A stretch of DNA of 64,000 nucleotides from Methylophaga thiooxydans DMS010 (lineage in GTDB: Bacteria > Pseudomonadota > Gammaproteobacteria > Nitrosococcales > Methylophagaceae): positions 1 through 64,000 of the forward strand of contig NZ_GG657907.1 of assembly GCF_000156355.1 (NCBI RefSeq), given 5' to 3'. The translations under genes were made by a program, and so were the position numbers. This document shows positions 23,837-31,545 of the stretch, in pieces. Each line of letters begins with the position of its first letter. Position 1 is the stretch's first letter. The notes under the pieces were generated by a model. The model was not told the DNA's origin. It searched no databases and was given only the letters and a program-made list of their open reading frames with translations.

Positions 23837-24385
23837 TTAACCCAGCCCCAGTATTTCTGTCTTGATTGAATCAATTGCTTTTTGGCTCATGCCTTGGCTG
23901 ACCATAGACTTTTCAGCTGTCGCTGCAGCTTCGTTAGCGGCTTCGGCTCTGATGGCTTTCTCTCGCTCTTCATTCATATTGGCCGCTGACTCCAGTCGCT
24001 GAACAGCGAGTGCCAATTGAGCCAGCATTTTTGGCTCTACAGGGGTATCACCTTCAGCCATATGCATTGCTGAATCAAACGCCATCGTGCGGATGATTTC
24101 ATTGACTAACTTACCAACCTGGCCTTGCGGTGCAGCGCCCAGCTTGCCGATCCACATGCTGGCCAGTTCGCGTGATTGCTGTAGTTTGGCTCCGACATCT
24201 TTCATCTTGACGGCATATCGATTGACCGCAGACTTGCTGACGCGATCATCAGTGCCGAGCTGTTCAAGGATGGCATTGATTTGTGCTGTGGCATCCAGTT
24301 GTGAGACTCGCGGATCTCGCAACAGGGTTTGCAGCTGCTCCAGAATATCGGCTGGCAATTGCTCAATGGATGAGGCGCGAGCCAT
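23837..24385 (-). CDS. Small terminase-like protein, Mu gp27 (DUF3486)
   Basis: A 182-residue homologue of Mu gp27. It has SSIEQLPADILEQLQTLLRDP, a region that looks like a DNA-binding helix-turn-helix, and SKSAVNRYAVKMKDVGAKL. The rest is Ala/Glu-rich helix. It is thought to act as the small terminase subunit recognising the packaging site. It is coupled to an upstream small membrane protein by a TAATG overlap. Confidence 0.9.
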   Translation of the reverse strand: MARASSIEQLPADILEQLQTLLRDPRVSQLDATAQINAILEQLGTDDRVSKSAVNRYAVKMKDVGAKLQQSRELASMWIGKLGAAPQGQVGKLVNEIIRTMAFDSAMHMAEGDTPVEPKMLAQLALAVQRLESAANMNEEREKAIRAEAANEAAATAEKSMVSQGMSQKAIDSIKTEILGLG

Positions 24386-24558
24386 TATTCAGTCGTCTCT
24401 ACGCTGATGGTGATGGGTGAATAAGAATGTGACATCCCAACACCAAAGAAATAACCAGCGGCAATGATGTAGCAAAAAATAACCACACTCTTTAACACTT
24501 CTTTGCCGAAGCTCTTTATATCTTGCTGTAACAGCCAGTTCTTTAATTTTCTAATCAT
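24385..24558 (-). CDS. Small single-helix membrane protein (57 residues)
   Basis: A short frame from ATG 24558 to TAA 24385 overlaps both neighbours (ATGA upstream, TAATG downstream), which is strong evidence for a real gene in this compact operon. It begins MIRKLKNWLLQQD, has one hydrophobic segment at ~25-41 (SVVIFCYIIAAGYFFGV) and a short polar C-terminus. Lying in the lysis/packaging block downstream of the holin, it could be a lysis accessory or an unrecognised gp-like subunit. No family named. Confidence 0.7.
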   Translation of the reverse strand: MIRKLKNWLLQQDIKSFGKEVLKSVVIFCYIIAAGYFFGVGMSHSYSPITISVETTE

Positions 24559-24845
24559 GGTCGCGCTCTCCCAATACCATCAATTCGGCTCCGCCCCAGC
24601 GCAACATCGACGCCACGCTGAGTCACCTTGGCAATCAACAATTCACCAACCGTTGTAATCGCCAGCAGACCTTGCTCTTCCAGCCAGCGCAATTCGGTAC
24701 GAACACGATCAGCAGACACATCATGACCAACACTGGCCAAAATCATTTGCAAGATGTTTTCGTTATGCGAGTAGCCAGGGTCTTGCTCCAATGCCTGCAA
24801 TAAGGCAAGACGAATAGATTCTGTGAGTATTTGATTAAAGCTCAC
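24555..24845 (-). CDS. gp26-like winged-helix phage protein
   Basis: A 96-residue protein similar to the VpaChn25_0724-type/gp26 family of Mu-like phages. ILQMILASVGHDVSADRVRTE and LRWLEEQGLLAI form a winged helix; a basic GRSRIDGIGRARP tail ends it. DNA binding is plausible. It sits between DUF2730 and gp27 genes as in Mu and overlaps both the neighbour upstream (24842-24845) and the small membrane gene downstream. Confidence 0.85.
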   Translation of the reverse strand: MSFNQILTESIRLALLQALEQDPGYSHNENILQMILASVGHDVSADRVRTELRWLEEQGLLAITTVGELLIAKVTQRGVDVALGRSRIDGIGRARP

Positions 24846-25177
24846 CGCTTATCTCCTCGTAACAGATAGTCATTGATTAGCGTTAGCTGGGTTGTCATGG
24901 CTTTCAAAGAGCCAGTCATTTCGCTGATGTTTTCACTCATTCCATTCATGCGATTGTAGATATTGCTAAGGTCGGTATGCGTTGGTGCACCATTCATTCG
25001 CTCTTCAACGATATCCATTCGGCTAACTACTTTAACTATCTGCTGGCTCACTTCTTTAATCTCTGTTTTATTCACGCGATGGCGATTGATTAGCCAGGTG
25101 TAAACCCAATTACCTGCAAACAAAAAAGCCAGAAACACATCAAACCAAAACCTGTATGCGGTGTAATCTAATTCCAT
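24842..25177 (-). CDS. DUF2730 membrane protein, Mu gp25-like
   Basis: A 111-residue protein with an N-terminal membrane helix (FDVFLAFLFAGNWVYTWLI, ~13-30) followed by a long coiled-coil-like region (EIKEVSQQIVKVVSRMD...). This is the DUF2730/gp25 layout. The topology, one anchor and a periplasmic or cytoplasmic coiled coil, also resembles inner-membrane spanins, so a lysis role is possible but not shown. It abuts the DksA-like gene stop (25178). Confidence 0.85.
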   Translation of the reverse strand: MELDYTAYRFWFDVFLAFLFAGNWVYTWLINRHRVNKTEIKEVSQQIVKVVSRMDIVEERMNGAPTHTDLSNIYNRMNGMSENISEMTGSLKAMTTQLTLINDYLLRGDKR

Positions 25178-25405
25178 TTATCGCTCCCGCTTAGCCTTAA
25201 TGTTTTGACAGTCCACACAGCGCACCGCGTCTGGTCTTGCTTCCAGTCTTTTATTTGGAATCGGCTCACCACAATCCAAGCAATAGCGAATACCGTTTTC
25301 TTCATCAGGTTGTTCTGTTTCTCTGCTACTTCGAAGCACCGTCTGAATCGCGATATCCCTGTCTTTTTGTTCGCGCTCCTGGGCGCGGTCGAACACGTCC
25401 ACCAT
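25178..25405 (-). CDS. DksA/TraR-type zinc finger protein
   Basis: A 75-residue protein. The C-terminal zinc finger CLDCGEPIPNKRLEARP...CVDCQ has four cysteines and the conserved IPxxRLEA segment of TraR/DksA. TraR-like proteins bind RNA polymerase through the secondary channel and mimic ppGpp-DksA without ppGpp. The N-terminal helix (VFDRAQEREQKDRDIAI) supplies acidic residues for that contact. Phage copies like this may shift host transcription during lytic growth. Its place right after the holin gene is typical of Mu-like phages. Confidence 0.92.
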   Translation of the reverse strand: MVDVFDRAQEREQKDRDIAIQTVLRSSRETEQPDEENGIRYCLDCGEPIPNKRLEARPDAVRCVDCQNIKAKRER

Positions 25406-25407
25406 GC

Positions 25408-25986
25408 TTATTTACTTTCCTTGTTACGGCTTAAAAGAGTAGATAGATTCTGAAATACGCCCGGAGGTGGCGTTTGTCCGGCTGACACTTGTTTATCATC
25501 AGAACGCTTTTTCACTGAGACACCCAGCACAGCAAGCGCGATTGCCCACATACCAGATAGGTTGACCATGGCATTGATAACAGCAGGAGCGTCATTCGGT
25601 GAAATAACGATCACAATGCCCAAAGCAGACATTTGTACAAACCATGTCACGGCAATGGTGTAACCGAAGAAAGGTCTCCAGCGACGGACGAATGAATCGC
25701 CAGAGGTGTACTCGGTTCGCATGGTGGCGTTGATGGTGGCCAACTGCTTGTTCTCGGCTTCTAGTTCGGCGAGAACGATAACGTTCATTTCTTTTTGCAG
25801 TTTTAGTTGAAGCTCTGGATCATGCTTTATTTTGGCTAAGGCTTCATCAGCGTTACCTGCGCCCGTTACTGCATTGGCTGCTTTAACAACCTTATCAGCG
25901 ACGTTACCAGCCCTATCCCCCATTAAAAGCCGGGTTAGCCCCGGCACGAATTGCGCTAATCCTAAAGCAATGCTAATCGGCTCCAT
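25408..25986 (-). CDS. Holin of the 3-TM family
   Basis: A 192-residue holin. The soluble N-terminal half contains GLAQFVPGLTRLLMGD and an acidic helix; RRWRPFFGYTIAVTWFVQM starts the membrane part, followed by two more hydrophobic helices (SALGIVIVIS and MWAIALAVLGVSV). This is the GTA/Mu-type 3-TM holin layout. It opens the inner membrane to release or activate the lysozyme encoded directly upstream, with which it overlaps by 14 bp. Confidence 0.9.
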   Translation of the reverse strand: MEPISIALGLAQFVPGLTRLLMGDRAGNVADKVVKAANAVTGAGNADEALAKIKHDPELQLKLQKEMNVIVLAELEAENKQLATINATMRTEYTSGDSFVRRWRPFFGYTIAVTWFVQMSALGIVIVISPNDAPAVINAMVNLSGMWAIALAVLGVSVKKRSDDKQVSAGQTPPPGVFQNLSTLLSRNKESK

Positions 25987-26527
25987 GAGTCACCTCTGTA
26001 TTGATAAATTGCTGCAACACAAACAGACGGCGCATCCAGCCCATAATGAAGCGTTCTTGTGATGGGTTTTCAACGGCGAGGTCATGATAGAAGTCAGCCC
26101 GATAGGCAAGGCTGAGAGTGAGCTTGTTAGTAAGGTAGTCTTCGTTATTAGCGAAACGTCTGATAGCGCCAAGCGTTTCATCACCGATCACACCATCTAC
26201 TTCCACGCGATAAGCGCATTGAAGGAATTTGATTGCTGTTTTGGGCCGGTGGTTTACTACCGAGTCAAACAAGAAACAACCAATGACTGGTGGCAAATCG
26301 CCACAGCCATAGGCTTGCCAGTAGTCACGGAAATAGAGTGCAATGGCATCATCTAATGTCAGCAGTCTGATATTAAGATGGGGGTATTGACGCTTGCTGA
26401 TGCCGTAGTTGGTTTCGCCACCGGCATCGTTTGGATCATCCACATAGCCGCCTTCAATCTTCAAGACATGATTGACTGCTTTGAGGAAAAGTTCTGGGTA
26501 GGTTTTGTTTGTGTCCATGGGTTGCAT
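25973..26527 (-). CDS. Phage lysozyme, glycoside hydrolase family 108
   Basis: A 184-residue endolysin. The catalytic motif EGGYVDDPNDAGGETNYGIS places Glu25 as the acid, as in GH108. A C-terminal peptidoglycan-binding-like part (GVIGDETLGAIRR) follows. I chose ATG 26527; the extra seven residues from TTG 26548 would begin inside a terminator T-run. No signal peptide is seen, so it depends on the holin encoded next. Weak SD sequence near GCCAGAAAG. Confidence 0.9.
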   Translation of the reverse strand: MQPMDTNKTYPELFLKAVNHVLKIEGGYVDDPNDAGGETNYGISKRQYPHLNIRLLTLDDAIALYFRDYWQAYGCGDLPPVIGCFLFDSVVNHRPKTAIKFLQCAYRVEVDGVIGDETLGAIRRFANNEDYLTNKLTLSLAYRADFYHDLAVENPSQERFIMGWMRRLFVLQQFINTEVTHGAD

Positions 26528-26546
26528 GATGCTTTCTGGCACAAAC

Positions 26547-26573
26547 AAAAACGCCCTGAATGAGTTCAGGGCG
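26547..26573 (-). terminator. Rho-independent terminator just before the lysozyme gene
   Basis: CGCCCTGAA (26552-26560) pairs with TTCAGGGCG (26565-26573) around a 4-base loop, with five Ts following on the minus strand. It ends the early/middle transcript and lies only about 20 bp ahead of the lysozyme ATG. Its stem core is shared with the terminator at 17.34 kb. The 26574-26686 remainder contains an AGTCTG...CAGACT inverted repeat and no gene. Confidence 0.75.
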
Positions 26574-26686
26574 CTGGGGTGTTACTACAATTTAGTTAAG
26601 CAGGTTTTAGAAGTCTGGGCAATCTTGAGTTATTTTTTTCAGACTGGCTGGAAGTTATAACCAAGCTGGAAATTTACCTATAAGAT

Positions 26687-27007
26687 TCATTGGACTTGGT
26701 CTTTCAGCTGACACCGTTGAACCCAACCGTTTGACATTGCATCCATATCTACTTTTTCAAAACTCTGCCCGGAACGGGCTGCAAATCTCTCAGCTGCCAT
26801 TCGGTAGCTATTATTTACCCAGTTACTACGCGACTCATACTGCTCATCATTCAATGTACTGGGGCTGCCATAAATGCGATTCGCTGCCAAACTCACCATA
26901 CCCTGAGCAGTGAAAGCATCACACCATGGCTGGAAGAGTGAGTCATCGGCTGCAAAAACTGATGAAGAAAGTAGTAGCGCATAGATACAAAAAGCGAGTT
27001 TTTTCAT
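26687..27007 (-). CDS. Secreted hypothetical protein
   Basis: A 106-residue protein with a clear Sec signal peptide: MKK, hydrophobic core LAFCIYALLLSSSV, and cleavage at VFA-ADD (residue 19/20). The mature part has two cysteines (in FQPWCDAF and VQRCQL), which may form a disulfide. No family recognised. It lies alone between the ATPase gene and the terminator before lysozyme. A periplasmic phage protein expressed from the prophage could change the host surface, but this is conjecture. Confidence 0.75.
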   Translation of the reverse strand: MKKLAFCIYALLLSSSVFAADDSLFQPWCDAFTAQGMVSLAANRIYGSPSTLNDEQYESRSNWVNNSYRMAAERFAARSGQSFEKVDMDAMSNGWVQRCQLKDQVQ

Positions 27008-27035
27008 TTTTAAGTTCCTTTTATCAACAACCGAT

Positions 27036-27083
27036 ACAACCGCTACAACTTAGCAGATAGGTTGTTCGCGTTGTAGTGGTTGT
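27036..27083 (-). repeat. Imperfect 14-bp inverted repeat upstream of the secreted protein gene
   Basis: ACAACCGCTACAAC (27036-27049) and GTTGTAGTGGTTGT (27070-27083) form an inverted repeat with one mismatch and a 20-bp spacer. It covers the end of the ATPase gene and the gap before the secreted protein gene. A further CGGTTGT copy is adjacent. No T-run follows, so an activator binding site (Mor-like) or mRNA hairpin is more likely than a terminator. Confidence 0.45.
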
Positions 27084-27991
27084 TAAACCAAACTATAGGT
27101 GTAAGCACCTTTTATTTTCTCAGATTGCCAGTGAATACGGTCAAAGCGATCTAGTCTATCACGGGCGGTTTTATCATCTTTTTTGTGACCGCAGGCGTCC
27201 AGTAGCTTGGTTTTATTCAAACTACCTTGCTCCTTCAGCACGGTTTTTACCTTGTCGATAAACGCTCTTTCTTCATCGTTGAGTGTGACTTCGTCGAGAT
27301 CCAGTTCGGTTAAAAACAGATCTGCCACTTCTATTCTTAGTGCGATATTGGCAATGGCAGCACGTTCTTTTTTAACTTCGAGCAGCCAGCGAATTTCACC
27401 TTCGGGCGAGTCCGCTTTGATAAGACGGTACATATTATCGACGCTGTTACGTAGGTTGTTTGATCCTTGATAGTTGCTGCCGTTCTTGGTGGAGTGATGC
27501 AACACAATAATGGTGGCACCGGCGTCACGTATCTTTTTCAGCTTGTTGCCGATCCGCATGGCTGTCAGGTCATTATTGATATCACCAAAGTCTCTGAGAC
27601 TGTCCAGCATCAGCAGCATGTTTTTAAACGCGTTGCCATAGGCTCTGTTTTCAAGCTCATCCAGCAGTTCGAGTGGCTCACCATTGAACTTACTGCGGTG
27701 CGAGTAGGTTAGATTCGGGCAGGCTTCGATCAGTTTATGTTCGATGCCACGCTCTTTCAGCACACTGATGGGGTTATCGACATCGATGTACAGCACATTC
27801 ATCGCGCCTTGCTCACTACCACTGTTGTGTTCAGTGGCATATTTTGCCAGCCCGAAAAGCAACCAGCTTTTACCCATGCCGCCATCGGCATAGATCATAG
27901 TGATTTGTTTTTTAGGCAAAAAATTAGGGTATAAAAACTCAACACTATCGTTGAAGTCATCAGTTGTGAGTGGATTGATAAAATCGAACAT
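27083..27991 (-). CDS. RecA/RepA-type AAA ATPase
   Basis: A 302-residue P-loop ATPase. Walker A is ADGGMGKS (35-42), Walker B LLMLDSL with Asp130, and IIVLHHSTKNG (161-171) resembles the RecA/RepA/DnaB sensor-1 loop. It belongs to the AAA_25/RepA-like group of hexameric helicases. The C-terminal ~70 residues form a winged helix. Mu replicates by transposition and does not carry such a gene, so its task (replisome recruitment, repair) is unknown. It directly follows the Mor-like gene (start at its stop). Confidence 0.85.
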   Translation of the reverse strand: MFDFINPLTTDDFNDSVEFLYPNFLPKKQITMIYADGGMGKSWLLFGLAKYATEHNSGSEQGAMNVLYIDVDNPISVLKERGIEHKLIEACPNLTYSHRSKFNGEPLELLDELENRAYGNAFKNMLLMLDSLRDFGDINNDLTAMRIGNKLKKIRDAGATIIVLHHSTKNGSNYQGSNNLRNSVDNMYRLIKADSPEGEIRWLLEVKKERAAIANIALRIEVADLFLTELDLDEVTLNDEERAFIDKVKTVLKEQGSLNKTKLLDACGHKKDDKTARDRLDRFDRIHWQSEKIKGAYTYSLV

Positions 27992-28365
27992 TAAAAGAGA
28001 TCCTGTTGTTTGTCATTTTCAAGTTGACGCTGTTTAGCCTGGCGTTTGTAGACAGCGCGTTCAGTAATTTTTTGTGTCCGGGCGACTTCTGCTTTGGTAA
28101 AGCCTTGATCAAGCAGACGGCTTGTCTCTGCCAGATCCACTTGGTATAGCCTTGCTTGAAGCTTGGGGATGGCGATTTTCTCATTACGGAAGGTATGCAC
28201 GAACTGTTTGTATTGATCTGGACTAAGCACTTGCTTTAGGTCACCTTGCCCCGGCACTCGAATAGTGACACCACCGAACTGTTTCACCAGACGCAACAGT
28301 CCATCAAGACCGATCACATCGGCTATCTCTCTGGCTACAGGTGGTAAATAATCAGGTAAATTCAC
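27991..28365 (-). CDS. Mor-like transcription activator
   Basis: A 124-residue protein of the Mor/C family. The dimerisation part is LPDYLPPVAREIADVIGLDG followed by LLRLVKQFGGVTIRVP, and the helix-turn-helix is FTKAEVARTQKITERAVYKR (20 residues). In Mu, Mor activates the middle promoter and C the late ones. Only one family member is visible here, so it may activate late genes directly. It follows GemA, the Mu gene order, with 16 bp between. Confidence 0.88.
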   Translation of the reverse strand: MNLPDYLPPVAREIADVIGLDGLLRLVKQFGGVTIRVPGQGDLKQVLSPDQYKQFVHTFRNEKIAIPKLQARLYQVDLAETSRLLDQGFTKAEVARTQKITERAVYKRQAKQRQLENDKQQDLF

Positions 28366-28381
28366 TGGCTCGGTACCTTGC

Positions 28382-28990
28382 TTATGGCAGCGCTACTTGA
28401 GTGGCACGTTCAAACGCGACTTTGTCATTAAGGTGATCGACGATGGCATTGAGTAGCGGCACATTACGACGCCACTTGCTGGCATTCGCACGGCCTGCTA
28501 CCAGCTTCTCGACATAGCTTTCGCTCAGGTTCATGGCATCCAGTAGGTACTCAACGGTTTGCAGCAGGCTGCGTTTTTTCTGTTCCTGATATAACGCGGC
28601 AATGATCGCTTCAAACTGCTGACGCTTGTGCACCCACTCCAGACGTTCAATACCAGGACGGCCTGTTGTTGCATGGCCTTTACCACCGGTGACGTGCCAG
28701 GCTATGGTTTCAGCGTATTCCCAACTGAGTTGCATATCGGTCAGTAAGGCTTCAATTTTTGCCATATACGGGCTGCGATTGAATGGCTTTCTGCCTGCGC
28801 GTTTAGGTGGTTTAATCGCTTTGGCATCACGTAGCAAATTGACTAAATGTTTCAATTCTTTGTCCGTCATCTTGCTGCACGAACGTTCACCGGTATGGTC
28901 TCCTTGCCATGTGCGACGAGCTTCTTCGTCCTTAAACAAGCGGCTAGCGCCGATATGAACAAGCTGGATTAGCTTTTGTCTTGAACTCAT
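28382..28990 (-). CDS. GemA-like regulatory protein (Mu gp16)
   Basis: A 202-residue homologue of Mu GemA/gp16. Typical features are the N-terminal [35 protein letters not shown] with a conserved Thr/Gly/Ser stretch, and [15 protein letters not shown]. In Mu, GemA affects host DNA supercoiling and gene expression early after infection. The start overlaps the HD hydrolase stop by four bases. Position before Mor agrees with Mu. Confidence 0.92.
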   Translation of the reverse strand: MSSRQKLIQLVHIGASRLFKDEEARRTWQGDHTGERSCSKMTDKELKHLVNLLRDAKAIKPPKRAGRKPFNRSPYMAKIEALLTDMQLSWEYAETIAWHVTGGKGHATTGRPGIERLEWVHKRQQFEAIIAALYQEQKKRSLLQTVEYLLDAMNLSESYVEKLVAGRANASKWRRNVPLLNAIVDHLNDKVAFERATQVALP

Positions 28991-29538
28991 AGCTGCCCCA
29001 CGATTTGTAGATAACGGCCAACAAACATTAAAAACGCTGTGCTGGGAGACACTGGTTCAATGGCTTTTTTTAATGGCTCAATATCTTTAATTAACGGCCA
29101 TTCATCATCGTGTGGTGCCATCAAGTCACGCTGCTCTGTGGCTAACAAGACCAAGTCTGCGTGCTTCACTTCTGCAGGCATCTCAGCGTCTAACCCAAAA
29201 CGGCCTAACACGGCTTTTTCAACACGCTTCTCTATTTCACGATAATCGGGCAAGAGGTTTTTCAGTGGTCTGGCCACATCACCAACAAACGCCTCTGCGG
29301 CATCATGCAGCAGTCCGTGCAAAGCCATTTCAGGCGGTACAATTTCAGACACATAAACCGAATGTTGGGCTACGCTGTAGAACTTATTAGTGTGGCCAGC
29401 GAAGCGGCAAATGTTTGATAGGCCATGAGCGGCAACGTAAATGTCGAACTCAGACTCTTCAGGACACATAAAGTTAAAGTATTCACCACTGATAGTGAGT
29501 ATGTCTGGTCGCATCTCGCTTGCTTCTTTCATGTTCAT
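28987..29538 (-). CDS. HD-domain phosphohydrolase (YfbR-like)
   Basis: A 183-residue HD family hydrolase. Metal ligands appear as VAQHSVYV (His), [15 protein letters not shown] (HD) and a later Asp in [14 protein letters not shown]. The closest described group is the 5'-deoxynucleotidase YfbR type, which removes phosphate from dNMPs. Such an enzyme could alter nucleotide pools during phage replication. I chose ATG 29538, which overlaps the upstream stop as TAATG; the earlier start at 29571 would overlap more. Confidence 0.88.
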   Translation of the reverse strand: MNMKEASEMRPDILTISGEYFNFMCPEESEFDIYVAAHGLSNICRFAGHTNKFYSVAQHSVYVSEIVPPEMALHGLLHDAAEAFVGDVARPLKNLLPDYREIEKRVEKAVLGRFGLDAEMPAEVKHADLVLLATEQRDLMAPHDDEWPLIKDIEPLKKAIEPVSPSTAFLMFVGRYLQIVGQL

Positions 29539-29732
29539 TATTTGGATTCCTCTAACGATCCCCAGCTCCATGCAATGGAGTTATGGCCACAATGTTTACA
29601 GCGGAGGATATGAATGTTTTCCGGTGTAACCTCTTTTGCTGTTTTGTACTTGTGACCAGATATATACCGACCACGACTAAGCGACCGCCAGATGCAACGT
29701 GCAAAACAGATTGGGTTCCTTAATTCATCCAT
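29538..29732 (-). CDS. Small CxxC protein, unknown function
   Basis: A 64-residue protein from ATG 29732, preceded by GGGAGATGAT. Cysteines occur at NPICFARC and [10 protein letters not shown], giving a possible four-ligand zinc site. The rest is basic. No family recognised. It is coupled to the HD hydrolase gene by a TAATG overlap. The gap 29733-29900 upstream holds a CCCC-TTCGTT-GGGG hairpin near 29760-29776 but no further gene. Confidence 0.65.
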   Translation of the reverse strand: MDELRNPICFARCIWRSLSRGRYISGHKYKTAKEVTPENIHILRCKHCGHNSIAWSWGSLEESK

Positions 29733-29900
29733 ATCATCTCCCGGATTTTTCACTGCCTTAACCCCAACGAAGGGGCTAAGTAATCCGTCTCGTGGATCAG
29801 TCGGCGTTGCCCGGCGGGGAGAAAGGTTATAAAACCCACCGTCTCAGCTGCAGTCTGTTAGTTTTTTGCTGGCACCACCTGTCTGCTGACGCGCCGTTGG

Positions 29901-30125
29901 TTAAGCGGATTTAGGCTGAATATCGATGACGCGATACTTCAACTGTCGTTGAACCCCATCACGGGGACTGGTGACGGTTGGTCGCTCACCAACTTTTATG
30001 TCTGATACAAACGTGCCACTCCAGATACCAGCCTGAAATGGTCTTGAATCAACAACGACGCCATCTTCATCGATGTCCCACTCCAGAAAGTCCTGGCCCC
30101 TGTCTTCGAATACAATCATTTCCAT
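29901..30125 (-). CDS. Small acidic phage protein, unknown function
   Basis: A 74-residue protein. I place the start at ATG 30125 (MEMIVFEDRGQDFLEWDIDE), with GTGAGG 9 bp upstream and a start 9 bp after the DUF3164 stop. A longer frame from 30266 would overlap that gene. It is rich in Asp and beta-type residues and ends in YRVIDIQPKSA. Similar small proteins occur after DUF3164 in B3-like Mu phages, but I cannot name a function. Confidence 0.65.
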   Translation of the reverse strand: MEMIVFEDRGQDFLEWDIDEDGVVVDSRPFQAGIWSGTFVSDIKVGERPTVTSPRDGVQRQLKYRVIDIQPKSA

Positions 30126-30133
30126 AGAAGACC

Positions 30134-30751
30134 TCACAGAGCAGCCATATCGAGAGCCAGATTCTGAAACTTGCTCTCGGTGGTCGGGCGGTAATAGAAA
30201 CGCACATAGGCGCTGGAGCCAGTGATTTGCATCGAATCTTTCAGCGCCTCCATGGCTTGCTTCCATTTGTGATCGTCAATCTCCAGCCGCAGCAGTCCGA
30301 GGATTCGGGCAGCACTAAGCTGGCCTTCAGTGTTGGTTTTGAAGGCGTGATCGACCAGGGCTTTGATATTGTCGTTGCTGCCTTCTGACCATTCTTGAAT
30401 GCATTCATCAATCAGGGATTTAGCTGCTTCAGCACGCTCATCGAAGTGCAACAGCTCGGCCATTTGAATGCGAATCTGGCGTTTACCGTCATAGCTGGTG
30501 AGGCTGATATTGCCTTTTTTGCCACCGAGCTTGGCATCGTATTTTTCTGCAACAAGCTCGACGAAGGCATAAACGTCATTCATCGCCTGAGCTTTGAAGG
30601 CGACCATCTGCTCTCGCAGCAACTCGGCCTTACCAAACAGTTCTTCGATAAGATCATCACGATCCAGATCGATTTGTTTGATTTTGCTAATGGGTACAAG
30701 GTGACCTTGTGCGTTCACCTTGTGTTGCTCTGTATTGATAGCTGTATTCAT
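30134..30751 (-). CDS. DUF3164 family protein
   Basis: A 205-residue homologue of the DUF3164 family found in the early region of Mu-like phages. Key parts are NAQGHLVPISKIKQIDLDRD, LGGKKGNISLTSYDGKRQI and an acidic region with SLIDECIQEWSEG. It is soluble and likely helical-beta mixed. A sulfate/nucleotide link is sometimes suggested in annotations, but the function is unknown. It starts 13 bp downstream of the neighbouring small gene. Confidence 0.88.
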   Translation of the reverse strand: MNTAINTEQHKVNAQGHLVPISKIKQIDLDRDDLIEELFGKAELLREQMVAFKAQAMNDVYAFVELVAEKYDAKLGGKKGNISLTSYDGKRQIRIQMAELLHFDERAEAAKSLIDECIQEWSEGSNDNIKALVDHAFKTNTEGQLSAARILGLLRLEIDDHKWKQAMEALKDSMQITGSSAYVRFYYRPTTESKFQNLALDMAAL

Positions 30752-30764
30752 GGGTTACTCCTGT

Positions 30765-31034
30765 TTAAGCCACAACTTTCCACTGCACCTGGCAGCCGCT
30801 GACTTCTGTGGCGTAGGTTTCGAGACGACGTAGGCCGGTTTTAATGCGGGTTTTTGTGCCGCCCTTAAGTCCACCTGGACTGTCGTTGTAGCCGACGATG
30901 GTGATGGTCGGCTTTCTGGCTTCACCGATGTTGATATCGGTAATGGTGAGGCCACGTCGTGCTAGTTCTGCTAAGCAGTGGCGAACGTCTTCTACTTTTT
31001 TGCTGATGATGTCGTTACCCAAATTCTTGTTCAT
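30765..31034 (-). CDS. Small basic phage protein, unknown function
   Basis: An 89-residue protein with a helical N-terminus (IISKKVEDVRHCLAELARRG) and a beta-rich remainder (ITDINIGEARKPTITIVGYN). It is basic overall, with VQWKVVA at the end, so nucleic-acid binding is possible. I do not recognise a family. It lies in the early operon between the HTH-like protein and DUF3164 genes, with 2 bp to its upstream neighbour. Confidence 0.65.
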   Translation of the reverse strand: MNKNLGNDIISKKVEDVRHCLAELARRGLTITDINIGEARKPTITIVGYNDSPGGLKGGTKTRIKTGLRRLETYATEVSGCQVQWKVVA

Positions 31035-31036
31035 GA

Positions 31037-31369
31037 TTAGGCTCCAATTTTGCTGTGTTCACAGCCGCCACGGCAGGCTCTATAAAGTTGAATGCGTGTC
31101 GGGTTTGTTGCTGCATACGGGCGGCTTTGGTATTCAATGCATTGGTCGCTGGGGATAGCACCAACCACCGGGCATTGCACACTGCCGGACATAAACTTGC
31201 CTTCAATGAGTGCTTGCAGTCGGTCAGTTCTGCCGGGGTATTTACTCTTGATGACCTGGTTAATCACGGTTGGTGAAGGAAAGCCATCATTCTGTCTGAG
31301 AACAGCGGCCACCTTGGCTTGTGATGTTTTCTCACATTCGGTTTTGAGTACTTGTTTCCAGTCGCTCAT
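31037..31369 (-). CDS. HTH-like small phage protein
   Basis: A 110-residue protein. Residues 5-55 ([40 protein letters not shown]) look like a helix-turn-helix as in small regulators of B3-like Mu phages. The C-terminal half has cysteines ([24 protein letters not shown]) that may bind zinc. It overlaps the csrA stop by four bases (ATGA). The function is probably regulatory or in replication, but this is inference. Confidence 0.75.
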   Translation of the reverse strand: MSDWKQVLKTECEKTSQAKVAAVLRQNDGFPSPTVINQVIKSKYPGRTDRLQALIEGKFMSGSVQCPVVGAIPSDQCIEYQSRPYAATNPTRIQLYRACRGGCEHSKIGA

Positions 31370-31545
31370 TTGTTGTCATCCTTTTCTTTCTGAATGCGGT
31401 TATAAATTTCTTCACGATGAACAGAGACATCTTTTGGGGCTTCAACCCCGATCCGGACTTGATTACCTTTGGTACCAAGCACATTCACGACAACGTCATC
31501 ACCGATAATCAGGGCTTCGCCCACACGTCTTGTTAAAATCAGCAT
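31366..31545 (-). CDS. csrA: CsrA-family RNA-binding regulator, phage-encoded
   Basis: A 59-residue protein, too short for common length cut-offs. It starts [17 protein letters not shown] and carries [20 protein letters not shown] with the RNA-binding Leu4 and Arg44 of CsrA in the right places. It differs from the E. coli protein mainly at the C-terminus. The gene overlaps its upstream neighbour (TAATG at 31545) and downstream neighbour (ATGA at 31366-31369), so it is embedded in the early operon. CsrA dimers bind GGA loops at ribosome sites and repress or stabilise mRNAs. Likely targets, host or phage, are unknown. Confidence 0.95.
   Translation of the reverse strand: MLILTRRVGEALIIGDDVVVNVLGTKGNQVRIGVEAPKDVSVHREEIYNRIQKEKDDNK

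Noticed and set aside
29754..29900. Possible gene in the gap before the small CxxC gene
   Set aside because: No start-to-stop frame with a ribosome site; only a CCCC/GGGG hairpin is visible.
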